This document shows positions 1-7,921 of a DNA stretch of 64,000 nucleotides, piece after piece. Each line of letters starts with the position of its first letter. Positions within the stretch are counted from its first letter, which is position 1. The position numbers were made by a program, and so were the translations under genes. The stretch covers positions 682,001-746,000 of the forward strand of contig OZ219861.1 of assembly GCA_964291545.2 (NCBI GenBank), written 5' to 3'. The DNA is from G963667675 sp964291545 (GTDB lineage Bacteria; Chloroflexota; Dehalococcoidia; Lucifugimonadales; UBA3495). Below the pieces are notes generated by a model. It was given only the letters and a program-made list of their open reading frames with translations, was not told the DNA's origin and made no database searches.

Positions 1-2
1 CG

Positions 3-884
3 GGGGAAAGCAGAGTCGGGTTGGTGGACCTGCGGAACAACCAGGCGGTGGACTGCGCCGCGGTGCTGGGGCATTTGGGGGTCGTGGAGCCACTGGAGTG
101 GGCGGTGGACGTTATTGCCTACAACACGGAGCAAACGGGGGCGCTCTCAAAAGCGGTTAGCGAGCTTGACCGGCACGACGCTCCCAGGTGGGGACTGGAC
201 GAGGTCATCTTTTTGCCGCCGGTGGAGGCGGCATCGCTGCGGGACTTCATCGCCTTCGAGGAGCACATCAGGGCTGTCAGGTTCCTCAGGGGCGCTGACA
301 TACCGGCGGCCTGGTACAAGATGCCCGTCTATTACAAGGGCAACTACCGCACTTTGCTGGGCCACGAGCAGGAACTGACGTGGCCCAGGTACTCGCAGCG
401 GATGGACTACGAACTGGAACTGGCCTGCGTCATCGGAAAAGAAGGCGTGGACATAAGCGAGGACGGGGCCCCAGCGCACGTCGGCGGGTACGCGGTGATG
501 AACGATTGGAGCGCGCGGGACATCCAGATGGAGGAGATGAGCGTGGGCCTGGGCCCCGCCAAGGGGAAGGACTTCGCAACGTCGCTGGGACCGTGGCTGG
601 TGACTCCCGATGAGTTCAATCCGGCCAATGCCCGCATGACCGCCAGGATAAACGGCGAAGTGTGGTCGGACGGGAACATCGGGCAAACCCACTGGAGCTT
701 CGCGCAGATGATCGCCCACGCCTCGATGGACGAGGCCCTGTACCCCGGCGACGTTCTGGGTTCCGGCACCGTGGGAGGCGGCTGCGGGCTGGAGTTGGAC
801 AGGTGGCTGCAAGCAGGGGACGTGGTGGAACTGGAGGTGGAGGGGATAGGTGTGCTGCGCAACCGGGTGACGCGGCGGGGGTGA
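3..884 (+). CDS. Fumarylacetoacetate hydrolase (FAH) family protein, 5' end outside window
   Basis: FAH-fold enzymes hydrolyse or hydrate carbon-carbon bonds of acylpyruvate-like or 2-keto-enoate intermediates of aromatic or tyrosine-type catabolism, using a bound divalent metal. Seen here: the metal/catalytic region DYELELACVIGKEG (about residues 128-141 counted from the TTG at 21), NDWSARDIQ, KGKDFATSLGPW and the C-terminal VLGSGTVGGGCGLE block. The frame is open to the window edge, and the codons before position 21 read GESRVGL, which fits the normal FAH N-terminus, so the gene probably starts upstream and TTG 21 is not the real start. The exact substrate cannot be deduced. It is followed by a separate promoter and the selenoprotein gene. 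Confidence 0.9.
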   Translation, partial: GESRVGLVDLRNNQAVDCAAVLGHLGVVEPLEWAVDVIAYNTEQTGALSKAVSELDRHDAPRWGLDEVIFLPPVEAASLRDFIAFEEHIRAVRFLRGADIPAAWYKMPVYYKGNYRTLLGHEQELTWPRYSQRMDYELELACVIGKEGVDISEDGAPAHVGGYAVMNDWSARDIQMEEMSVGLGPAKGKDFATSLGPWLVTPDEFNPANARMTARINGEVWSDGNIGQTHWSFAQMIAHASMDEALYPGDVLGSGTVGGGCGLELDRWLQAGDVVELEVEGIGVLRNRVTRRG

Positions 885-895
885 AGGGGCCACGC

Positions 896-924
896 TTGAC
901 AAGGGGGTGGCCGGACTCTAATTT
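896..924 (+). promoter_or_regulatory. Predicted sigma70-type promoter for the selenoprotein gene
   Basis: TTGACA (896-901), a 17-base spacer and TAATTT (919-924) lie between the FAH gene and the next start at 982. The -35 box is perfect and the -10 matches 4 of 6 positions. Predicted start of transcription is near 931, giving a leader of about 50 bases. Confidence 0.5.
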
Positions 925-981
925 AGGCGTCAGGGCGGAGACCGCCGGCGCGGCCGCGCCGTCGACCCGGAGGTGAGGTAT

Positions 982-2175
982 ATGCCCAGGCTAGAACTGC
1001 TGGCCGAAGTACAGCGCAAGATGCTCCAGATGTTCCCCTGCATGGAGCACGACGATGCGCCGTGGACCCATTTGGCCAAGCCACTGTCGGAGTCCAAGTT
1101 GGCCCTGGTCACCACCGCCGGGCTGCACCTGCGGGGAGACAAGCCCTTCGTGTCGGACCACCGGCGGAGCGACACCAGCTACCGGGTGCTGCCCCGGGCC
1201 GCCAAGACCTCGGAGATACTGCAGAGCCACACCAGCATCGGCTTCGACCACGCGGCCATCTACCGGGACATCAACGTCACCTTCCCGGTGGACCGGCTGC
1301 AGGAACTGGTGGACCGGGGGGTTGTGGGCTCGCTGGCGGAGAACAACTACTCGTTCATGGGCGCGCAGCGAGACATGTCGGAGATCCTCAGCAGCACGGC
1401 CCCGGAAGTGACCGAGCGGCTGCTGGACGAGGGCGTGGAGGCGGTGTTCCTGACCCCCACTTGACCCCTGTGCTCCCACGCGGTCAGCGTGCTCGGCAGG
1501 CACTTCGAAGAAGCGGGGATGTCGACGACAGGCGTGGTGTTCGTCAAAGAACACGCCGCCAAGGTGAAGCCGCCCCGGATGCTGTGGGTGCCCTTCGGCT
1601 TCGGCAACGCCCTGGGGCGGGCCGACGACCCGGACCTGCAGCATCGGGTGCTGGGAGCGGCCCTGGAACTGCTGGAACGGCCGGCGGGGCCGGTGCTGGA
1701 GGAGTTCCCAGACGACACAGCGCCGGAGATACTGTTCCATGCGTCGTCGGCCCCGGCGGGCGACGGCCCGCCGCTGAGCCCGGCTGACGAGCTTACGGGC
1801 CTGCGTCACTACTACGAGCGGTGGGTGGACAAGCACGACGGCCGCACCAGCGTGGGGCTTAGCGGGGTGCCCCAGCGCCGGTTCCGGGGCGTTATCCGTT
1901 TCCTGGAAGCCTACGCCGACGGACAGGACCGGGATATCGAGTCTCGACCGGAGGGGGCGCCGCTGGCCCAGTACATCCGGTTCTGCGTGGACGACCTGAA
2001 GGCGTTCTACTACGAGGCCCGGATGGAGCAGAAGCCAACTTTCGACGGCGACCAGTTGCACGAGTGGTTCTGGAGCGAGACGGCCCTGGCAAAGCTGGTG
2101 GTGCGGGTGGCCGAGCGCATGGAGGCGTCGGACGACCCTTTGACCAAGTCCATTCCCTACGGCCTGGCCCGGTAG
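982..2175 (+). CDS. GrdB-family selenoprotein (glycine/sarcosine/betaine/proline reductase component B-like), UGA = Sec at residue 161
   Basis: One 397-residue protein is read if the in-frame TGA at 1462-1464 is decoded as selenocysteine. Both halves are in the same frame and together make a full-length member of the GrdB/PrdB family: upstream DINVTFPVDRLQELVDRG and YSFMGAQRD, then FLTPT-Sec-PLC, then downstream HFEEAGMSTTGVVF. In this family the residue at this site is Sec or Cys in a redox-active segment. GrdB acts in anaerobic amino-acid or betaine reductases, but no partner subunit genes (grdA/C/D, prdA) are nearby, so the substrate is unknown and the role is perhaps a stand-alone redox enzyme. 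ATG 982 is preferred over GTG 973 because a strong GGAGGTGAGG ribosome-binding site precedes it. Standard gene callers would split it into two false genes (ending 1464, starting 1489). Confidence 0.88.
1462..1500 (+). promoter_or_regulatory. Bacterial SECIS element directing selenocysteine insertion
   Basis: Immediately after the UGA, the mRNA can fold with an outer stem CCTG (1467-1470) to CAGG (1497-1500) and an apical stem CACGC (1477-1481) to GCGTG (1487-1491) closing a GGTCA loop (1482-1486). The G-G-U-C loop begins 18 bases after the UGA, almost exactly the spacing known for E. coli fdhF. This matches what SelB requires. The selA, selB, selC and selD genes are not in this window. Confidence 0.85.
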
Positions 2176-2257
2176 ACCCGGGGGATTGCCCCGGGTGGGC
2201 AATCCGAAGAGGGGCGCTGGCTAGCCCGAGTCGCGAATAGGCCCGACTATTCCCCCA

Positions 2258-3022
2258 CTATTCAAAGGTCGAAGCGCCCTCGCCCAGCCACTCAAGGATG
2301 AGGGCGTTCAGGGAGCGGTCGGCCTTCATGGAATCCAAAGCCTGGTCGAGCTTGCCCTTTAGTTCGCTGCCCTTGCGGACGCCCATGCCGAGGCCCCGGT
2401 CTAGGAGTACGGACGGGCCCACAATTGCCAGTTGGCCTTCGCGCTCGGCAACCTTCTCAACGCCGTAGCCGTGGTCCACCAGGACGGCGTCCACCCGGCC
2501 GTCGAGCACTGCATCAACTGCGTCCACCGAGCCATCGAGGGACACAAAGGGCCTGCCCAACTGGGTGAAATAGTCGGAGTATATGGTGTTTGCCGTGACG
2601 CCAATGACGCCCTCGGCGGCTTCGTCGCCCCTGCCGGCCGCGGCCACGTACACGGACGGTGTCGGAGGATAGTAGGCATCAGTGAAGTCTATCGACTCCA
2701 CCCGCTCGTCGGTGATGCTCATGCCGGCGAGGATGACGTCGAACTCTTCGGCCATAACGTCTGGAATAATGGTTTCCCAATCGGTCAGCACCCACTCGCA
2801 TTCCAATTCGGCGCGGCGGCACAGCTCGTCCCCCAGTTCACGCTCGAGGCCGTCTATCTCGCCGTCGTCGTCGACGAAGTTAAATGGGTCGTACTCGCCC
2901 GCGGTGCCTATCACCACCGTGTCCGTTCCGCCACAGGCGGCCATCAGCAGAGCCAGGGCCGCGGCCAGGAGAAGCCCGGCGAGCCAGTGTGTGGAGCGGC
3001 TCTTTAACGTCAATTTGACCAC
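2258..3022 (-). CDS. ABC-type amino-acid-like substrate-binding lipoprotein (orphan)
   Basis: A type-2 periplasmic-binding-protein domain follows a lipoprotein signal: basic KLTLKSRS, a hydrophobic LLLAAALALLM stretch, then AAC-GG as lipobox and lipidation Cys. The mature part has the family pattern TAGEYDPFNFVDDDGEIDGLE, the central IPDVMAEEFDVILAGMSIT and the DAVLVDH hinge region, all typical of binding proteins for polar amino acids. It should deliver a small polar solute to an inner-membrane permease, yet no permease or ATPase gene is adjacent. GTG 3022 is chosen because the signal peptide begins there. The frame stays open to 3232 but the extra residues are basic and low-complexity, unlike a signal sequence. 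No convincing Shine-Dalgarno is visible. Confidence 0.8.
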   Translation of the reverse strand: MVKLTLKSRSTHWLAGLLLAAALALLMAACGGTDTVVIGTAGEYDPFNFVDDDGEIDGLERELGDELCRRAELECEWVLTDWETIIPDVMAEEFDVILAGMSITDERVESIDFTDAYYPPTPSVYVAAAGRGDEAAEGVIGVTANTIYSDYFTQLGRPFVSLDGSVDAVDAVLDGRVDAVLVDHGYGVEKVAEREGQLAIVGPSVLLDRGLGMGVRKGSELKGKLDQALDSMKADRSLNALILEWLGEGASTFE

Positions 3023-3268
3023 GTTAGCGCACCGTTTATTCCAGATTCCGGCAGGCACGAATCGCGCTTGGGTAGGCGTGGGAAGCGGCCAGGACTCTTT
3101 TTTCCTGAGACATTTTGAGCCATTCTGAGCCATTGGCCGGGGCGGGGGTTGGTGTGGCCAGCGCGCCGGCGATGGTCGTCTATTGGCATGGTAGTAGCTT
3201 AGGGCGTAGAGGGGCCGGGGCGCAAGGGGCAAGTGTCAGTGGTTGAACCTGCGGGGGGCGGGGGCCGG

Positions 3269-3297
3269 GTGACCATTGGATGCGTTGACGGTATTAT
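3269..3297 (+). promoter_or_regulatory. Possible leaderless promoter of vapB-like gene
   Basis: TATTAT (3292-3297) lies exactly six bases before the ATG at 3304, with a weak GTGACC -35 17 bases further up. The transcript would start at or next to the ATG. The same -10 to ATG distance occurs at higB (34304-34316). Confidence 0.35.
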
Positions 3298-3303
3298 GTC
3301 AGC

Positions 3304-3507
3304 ATGCGTATTACTGTAAACATCGACGATGACGTATTGGCAATTGCTCGTGCGTTGGCAAAGCAAAGACGGACTAGCCTTGGTAAGGCCCTGTCGGAGT
3401 TGGCACGGCGAGGTTTTGAGAGCGACGGGACGGTGTTTGCAGTGGGTGCTGGCGCGGAGTTGATCACCAGCGAGGACGTTTACCGGGTGTTGGGCGAGTG
3501 GCCGTGA
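3304..3507 (+). CDS. VapB-like antitoxin, ribbon-helix-helix type (orphan)
   Basis: A 67-residue protein starting MRITVNIDDDVLAIARALA, a ribbon-helix-helix DNA-binding N-terminus as in VapB/CopG antitoxins, followed by SLGKALSELARRGF. The C-terminal tail ITSEDVYRVLGEW is the type that wraps around a VapC PIN-domain toxin. Antitoxins of this class repress their own operon and neutralise the toxin. No intact PIN gene follows. Instead a 14-codon remnant overlaps the stop. The gene therefore looks like an orphaned half of a type II toxin-antitoxin module, possibly still a repressor. Annotation as VapB rests on pattern recognition only. Confidence 0.7.
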   Translation: MRITVNIDDDVLAIARALAKQRRTSLGKALSELARRGFESDGTVFAVGAGAELITSEDVYRVLGEWP

Positions 3508-3548
3508 GGGGCCTGACAGACCCGCATCGGGACAACCATTTACAATAG
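3504..3548 (+). pseudogene. Putative vapC (PIN toxin) remnant
   Basis: A GTG start overlaps the antitoxin stop as GTGA, the usual vapBC junction, and reads VRGLTDPHRDNHLQ before TAG. Intact VapC proteins that follow such antitoxins often begin VRGLLDVNVLIAL.DP.H.H, so the reading looks like a start joined to a later piece by an internal deletion. It is very short and could be coincidence. Confidence 0.3.
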
Positions 3549-3595
3549 CCCGCTGCTAACCGCGGCCTGGAAGAGGCGATAGCATAAGGAGAACG

Positions 3596-6118
3596 ATGGG
3601 CACGAGAATACACGAGAATCAAGGGCAGAGCGCAGAGAAAGTGTACGCAGCAGCGGAACAGTGGGTGGACCGGGCGTTGCGGAACGACGACTCGTTGTTC
3701 ACGCCGGGAGTGCCAATCTGGTCGAGCCGATGGCTGAGGGAACTCCGGCAGCGATTCCTGGATCGTCCTGACGACGGACCCGGCAAATTCCTCGAGAAAT
3801 TATGCCGTCAATTGATGGACAGCCCCCCAGAAGTCTACCAACTTATGGGTGAGGCTCTTTATTTCCACTTCCTCATTGTCTCTAGGAACAACAGCACTGG
3901 CGCCCGACAGACGATTGATACAGTCCTCGGATGGTCGCCGTCTCCTGTAGAAATCCCGCCGAACCTCATTTCCGGCCTTACCCCTGGAATAGCCAACCCC
4001 GGGCAGGGATTTCATGGATACCGCCCATTCCAAGTCGGGTTCCTTCTTGAGTTCGTGGAGCAGTGGAAGGAATTGGGGCTTCGCGAACGACGGCGCTGGC
4101 TCAATAGCCCGCGGGATTTCAAATCTATGGTCATGGGACTACCCCTTCAGAGCCTTATGCTTCGCAATAACCAAAATACACCACAGATACAAAGGGAGGC
4201 TTTGCTCCATCTCGTTTTCCCTGACACTTTCGAGGCAATTGTCTCTTGGGACCACAAAAATATGATAGCCGAGACGTTTGCGGAGTATGTTGCAGAGCCG
4301 TCTGAGGATATAGACCACAAACTAGCGCAGATTCGCCCGGCCCTCGAATCCCAGTATGGTAGCCGTGATCATTTCTTCTATGCGACCCGCGAAGTCGCAG
4401 GCCAGTGGCGCGGGGAGTCACCACCGCCAAAGCCCGGCCCTTGGGACAAGTTCGTATATTGGGCAAAACGCTTTTACGAGTGGGATCAGTTCTACATGGC
4501 TGAACGGGACTACAAGTTGAAAATAGGCCGCGAGCTGGCCACCGTTCAAAAAGCCTTCGAGGAGCAATCCCCTGACTGGGATCAGCAATTGGAACAAGCC
4601 TTGCGTCATCCTAGTTCAAATAATTTGGTGGATTGGCGCGCTATCGACAATTTTATGAAGTTGGGGCAGGCCCAAAGGGGAGAGGCCTTGAAGGGAATTT
4701 GGGGGATTTGGGGAAACCCCAATTCAGTCTCGTTGGCGGAGCGAGCCTTTTTGGAAGACCAAATTCGTCATTTCGTCGAAATGGGACCAGTTGAAGTGCA
4801 GGGGCGTAGCGTCTCGTTCGCATCGCTCACCTCCCTAACATCACTGTTGTTAATGGCCGATGGCGCGGGGGACCGCCCAATTTACGGGTATTCAACCTTA
4901 CAAAAGGCGGGGCAACTGACGGAGACCCCTTTCGACGCTAATGATTCTCGCGATGTTTGGGAACGATACGAGCACATGCTCGGCTTTTACGACCAAGTCA
5001 TCATGGAATCAGAAGTCCGCGGTCTCGAGCTTCGGGACCGGCTCGATGCGCAAGCGTTGACGTGGTGCGTTACCCAATATGGCAAGGAGGACTTGCCAGA
5101 GGATTGGCCGGAAGAGGTAAAGGAGCAATTCTTGGCATACCAGCGGGGAGAGAGGGCGCCGACCCCACTCCCTCCGCCTCCACCAGCAGCCAATCCCTGG
5201 TCGCAGGAGAACATAGCGGCCCTGGCCGATGACCTTCTTTGGGAGCCTGTGTATTTGCAGCAAATCATTGACGACCTGCAAGAAAAGCGCCAAGTAATTT
5301 TCTACGGGCCGCCGGGCACCGGGAAGACTTACGTGGCGAAGGAAATAGCCAAGCAGTGTCGGCTCAACGGCGGGGATTTTGAAATAGTCCAGTTTCATCC
5401 GTCCTACTCCTATGAAGACTTCGTCGAGGGTATCCGGCCCAGGCTCAGCGGAGGGCAAGCGGAGTTTGAGCTGGTCCAAGGCCCATTGCGGCGCATCGCA
5501 GACACGGCCAAGAACAACGAGGGTGCGACCTACGTATTGGTGATAGACGAACTCAATCGAGGTAACGTTGCCAAGGTGTTCGGGGAACTGTACTTCCTGC
5601 TTGAGTACCGGAATGAACCTGTGCGGCTTCAATACGGCAGAGAAGGAGAGAGGTTCAGCCTTCCGCCGAATCTTTGGTTCATCTGCACTATGAATACCGC
5701 CGACCGCTCCATAGCGTTAATGGATGCCGCGCTGCGCCGCCGATTCTACTTCGCCGCCTTCTTCCCCAACGAGCCTCCCATACAGGGCCTGCTCCGGCGC
5801 TGGCTAAACAAACGAGACCAAGACACTTTGGCCGCAGATCTAATCGACCAGGCTAACAAGAACCTGGACCGCGACGCCGGTATCGGGCCCAGCTATTTTA
5901 TGCGGCCCGACCAGATTCTCGACGAAGACAGCGTGCGCCGCATTTGGGAACGGGCAGTCATCCCTTACGTGGAAGAGCAATGCTTCGGGGACGATGCCAA
6001 GTTGCAAACCTTCGGGTTCCGCGCGTTGAAACGGGAGATTGACGGTTCAGCAGCCGCAGTCGCCTCTGGCGACAGCACCACTGAGCAGGCCAGCGATGCA
6101 AACCCTGGAACTCGCTGA
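3596..6118 (+). CDS. mcrB: McrB-like GTPase/AAA+ motor subunit of a McrBC type IV restriction system
   Basis: An 840-residue protein with an AAA+ motor in its C-terminal third: Walker A YGPPGTGKT (about 571-579), Walker B and McrB signature VLVIDELNRGNVAKVFGEL (about 647-665), and the sensor motif MNTADRSIALMDAALRRRF (about 699-717). McrB rings hydrolyse GTP, translocate DNA and activate the McrC nuclease to cut modified foreign DNA. The roughly 540-residue N-terminal part differs from E. coli McrB and is probably the modified-base or target sensor. I do not recognise a named domain in it. AAGGAG precedes ATG 3596. The 3' end overlaps mcrC by 23 bases. The first 1.5 kb is visibly richer in A/T than its surroundings, suggesting horizontal acquisition. 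Confidence 0.88.
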   Translation: MGTRIHENQGQSAEKVYAAAEQWVDRALRNDDSLFTPGVPIWSSRWLRELRQRFLDRPDDGPGKFLEKLCRQLMDSPPEVYQLMGEALYFHFLIVSRNNSTGARQTIDTVLGWSPSPVEIPPNLISGLTPGIANPGQGFHGYRPFQVGFLLEFVEQWKELGLRERRRWLNSPRDFKSMVMGLPLQSLMLRNNQNTPQIQREALLHLVFPDTFEAIVSWDHKNMIAETFAEYVAEPSEDIDHKLAQIRPALESQYGSRDHFFYATREVAGQWRGESPPPKPGPWDKFVYWAKRFYEWDQFYMAERDYKLKIGRELATVQKAFEEQSPDWDQQLEQALRHPSSNNLVDWRAIDNFMKLGQAQRGEALKGIWGIWGNPNSVSLAERAFLEDQIRHFVEMGPVEVQGRSVSFASLTSLTSLLLMADGAGDRPIYGYSTLQKAGQLTETPFDANDSRDVWERYEHMLGFYDQVIMESEVRGLELRDRLDAQALTWCVTQYGKEDLPEDWPEEVKEQFLAYQRGERAPTPLPPPPPAANPWSQENIAALADDLLWEPVYLQQIIDDLQEKRQVIFYGPPGTGKTYVAKEIAKQCRLNGGDFEIVQFHPSYSYEDFVEGIRPRLSGGQAEFELVQGPLRRIADTAKNNEGATYVLVIDELNRGNVAKVFGELYFLLEYRNEPVRLQYGREGERFSLPPNLWFICTMNTADRSIALMDAALRRRFYFAAFFPNEPPIQGLLRRWLNKRDQDTLAADLIDQANKNLDRDAGIGPSYFMRPDQILDEDSVRRIWERAVIPYVEEQCFGDDAKLQTFGFRALKREIDGSAAAVASGDSTTEQASDANPGTR

Positions 6119-7301
6119 GTACGAACCTCACCCCATCCACTTCCCGTTGGACAAGGGACAGCTATCGGCGTTTGATTCTGCCCGCATTGCAGTAACCCCT
6201 TCCCAGAGGGAGGGCGAAACTTACGTCCTGCGCCCATCGTCTTACATAGGGGCGGTGAATACCCCCGGCCTTTCCATTGTCGTTCGCCCCAAGATTCCCA
6301 TAGACCGGGTCATGTTCCTGATTGCTTACGCCATTGACCCCAAATACTGGCGACAAGAATCGTTCAGCCTATCGCCCAACCTAGAAGTCTTAGAGAGCCT
6401 GATCCTAGCCTTCACTCATCACACCCGCCAAGCGGTTCGGCGGGGCCTGCTGCAAGGATACAGGCGAGAGGAAGAAGCCCTCCACACCGTCCGGGGGCGC
6501 GTTCGCTTCCAAGAACAAATAAGCCGGCGCTTCGGTCTACCATTGCCCATAGAAGTGACCTTCGACGAGTTCACCGAAGACATAGAGGAAAACCGGCTGC
6601 TGAAGGCGGCCTTACATCGACTGGCCCGCCTACGTGTTAGGTCGGCGCAAGCTAAACGCGGAATCACCGGGCTGCGGCCGGTCTTCAACACGATCTTCCT
6701 TGACAACTACCGCCGCGGCACACCGGAGATCCAATACACCCGCCTTAACGAGCACTACCGCCCCGCGGTAGAGTTAGCGCGGCTGGTGATAGAAAATTCC
6801 AGTTTGGAACTGTTCCACGGCGAGGTCATTGGCTCGTCATTTCTCATAGACATGAACAAGGTATTTGAGAAATTCCTTTACGTGGCGTTGGGGGAGGTCC
6901 TAGGACTCTCAGAAAACCAATGGAAACACGAGGAGAGAGTGACGTTGGATAAGGGCCGCCAAATATCGATGTATCCTGATCTGTCCGGTTGGAACGGGTC
7001 ACAGCCAATTTTCGTGGGAGACGCGAAGTACAAGAACATTACTGAAAAAAGTGTTCCAGAGGACGACTTGTACCAAATGCTTGCGTATGTGACCGCGATG
7101 GACTTGCCTGGCGGTTTGCTTGTCTACGCGAAGGACGAGGCTGAAGAACGGATCTACGATGTCCGGAATGCAGACAGGACTATAGAAGTCGCCGGTCTGA
7201 ATCTCCGGGGCAAACCGGAAGATATCCTCGGTGAAGTTCGTCGCATAGCCAAGTTGGTCAAGGCCCAATCGTGCCTGGCGACTACCCAACGCGCGGCATA
7301 A
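6096..7301 (+). CDS. mcrC: McrC-like nuclease subunit of McrBC
   Basis: A 401-residue partner of McrB. The N-terminus MQTLELAEYEPHPI matches the usual McrC opening, which is why ATG 6096 is preferred over the TTG at 6039. The middle has TVRGRVRFQEQI and FDEFTEDIEENRLLKAAL. The C-terminal PD-(D/E)xK nuclease core is visible as YPDLSGW (about 293) followed by VGDAKYK (about 305-311), with D and D-x-K as metal and catalytic residues, then YQMLAYVTAM. McrC binds the McrB ring and performs double-strand cleavage. Overlap with mcrB indicates translational coupling. The gene ends 40 bases from the convergent tRNA-Pro. Confidence 0.88.
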   Translation: MQTLELAEYEPHPIHFPLDKGQLSAFDSARIAVTPSQREGETYVLRPSSYIGAVNTPGLSIVVRPKIPIDRVMFLIAYAIDPKYWRQESFSLSPNLEVLESLILAFTHHTRQAVRRGLLQGYRREEEALHTVRGRVRFQEQISRRFGLPLPIEVTFDEFTEDIEENRLLKAALHRLARLRVRSAQAKRGITGLRPVFNTIFLDNYRRGTPEIQYTRLNEHYRPAVELARLVIENSSLELFHGEVIGSSFLIDMNKVFEKFLYVALGEVLGLSENQWKHEERVTLDKGRQISMYPDLSGWNGSQPIFVGDAKYKNITEKSVPEDDLYQMLAYVTAMDLPGGLLVYAKDEAEERIYDVRNADRTIEVAGLNLRGKPEDILGEVRRIAKLVKAQSCLATTQRAA

Positions 7302-7341
7302 TGCAAGTGGTGAAGAGGTTGGTTTGGCGGGTGGGGGAAGA

Positions 7342-7418
7342 TGGTCGGGGCGGCCCGATTTGAACGGGCGGCCCCCTGCACCCCATGCAGGTGCGCTACC
7401 TGGCTGCGCCACGCCCCG
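7342..7418 (-). tRNA. tRNA-Pro(GGG)
   Basis: A complete 77-base cloverleaf on the minus strand with the CCA encoded. Acceptor CGGGGCG pairs with CGCCCCG, the D stem is GCGC/GCGC, the anticodon stem CCTGC/GCAGG encloses loop ATGGGGT (anticodon GGG, G37), and the T stem is GCCCG/CGGGC with loop TTCAAAT. It closely resembles E. coli tRNA-Pro(GGG). It lies 3' to 3' with mcrC, a common type of boundary for acquired genes, though no flanking att repeat was seen. Confidence 0.95.
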
Positions 7419-7921
7419 ACTGACTGGATTATATCATGCGGGGGGGAAGGGGTCTTGGAGCGGCTTGTGCGATCGTGCTCACTGTGGAACCGGGTACATG
7501 GGTTACAGTTGGATGGGGGGTAGGCTCCCAAGCTCCCCGCCGCCCGTCCGTTCCCCCTTCGAGAACCTCAGGACGAACGGACGGGCTACCTTCCCCTCGG
7601 GGCAGGCCCTTCCATAGAGGTTCCGGGCGGACGGGGCTGGGTCCAGGCGTGAGATTCCCGCCTCCGCGGGAATGATGGGTTGGGGGGCCGGAATGATGGG
7701 GTTGGGGGGCGGGAGTGACGGGTTGGAGCGGCTTTACAAAGGCGAGATTCGCGGGGAATGGATGGGCTGGGGCCGCAGAGTCCTGGATTCCGGCTCGGAG
7801 GCCGGAATGGCCCGTTGGGGGCGCTGGGGGGACGGCCCCGTTGTTGGTGGTCAGGCGCTCTGGATCCCGGCTCGGAGGCCGGAATGACGGATAAGCAAGC
7901 CTATCCGGGGACGGGAAGGGG
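7419..7921. other. Gene-free, repeat-rich spacer
   Basis: About 500 bases without a convincing gene. It holds a reverse-strand copy of the dispersed repeat CCGTTCGTCCTGAGG (within 7551-7586), one hairpin ATTCCCGC-CTCC-GCGGGAAT (7654-7673) and two related hairpins with ATTCCGGC/GCCGGAAT-type arms (7787-7808, 7864-7885), each followed by a GATGGGTTGGGG-like tail. The apparent short reading frames are glycine/tryptophan-rich translations of these repeats. Confidence 0.75.
7654..7673. repeat. REP-like palindrome, family A copy 1
   Basis: Perfect 8-base inverted repeat ATTCCCGC/GCGGGAAT with a CTCC loop. The same 20 bases recur at 9175-9194 and 9330-9349, each followed by GA(C/T)G(A/G)GTTGGGG, and a related form with ATTCCGGC arms occurs at 7787-7808. 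Confidence 0.8.

Noticed and set aside
973..1464. The first half of the selenoprotein as a separate 163-residue gene, with a second gene starting at 1489
   Set aside because: Both halves share one frame, together make a complete GrdB-family protein, and the stop between them is a TGA with a SECIS hairpin. A nonsense mutation is less likely given that hairpin and the conserved position.
991..2202. Long open frame on the minus strand (403 codons) opposite the selenoprotein gene
   Set aside because: Antisense reading of a high-GC gene with Pro/Arg/His-rich low-complexity translation and no family motifs.
3296..7418. Integrative element using tRNA-Pro as attachment site
   Set aside because: No integrase and no duplicated tRNA 3' end were seen. 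Only the composition and position hint at acquisition.
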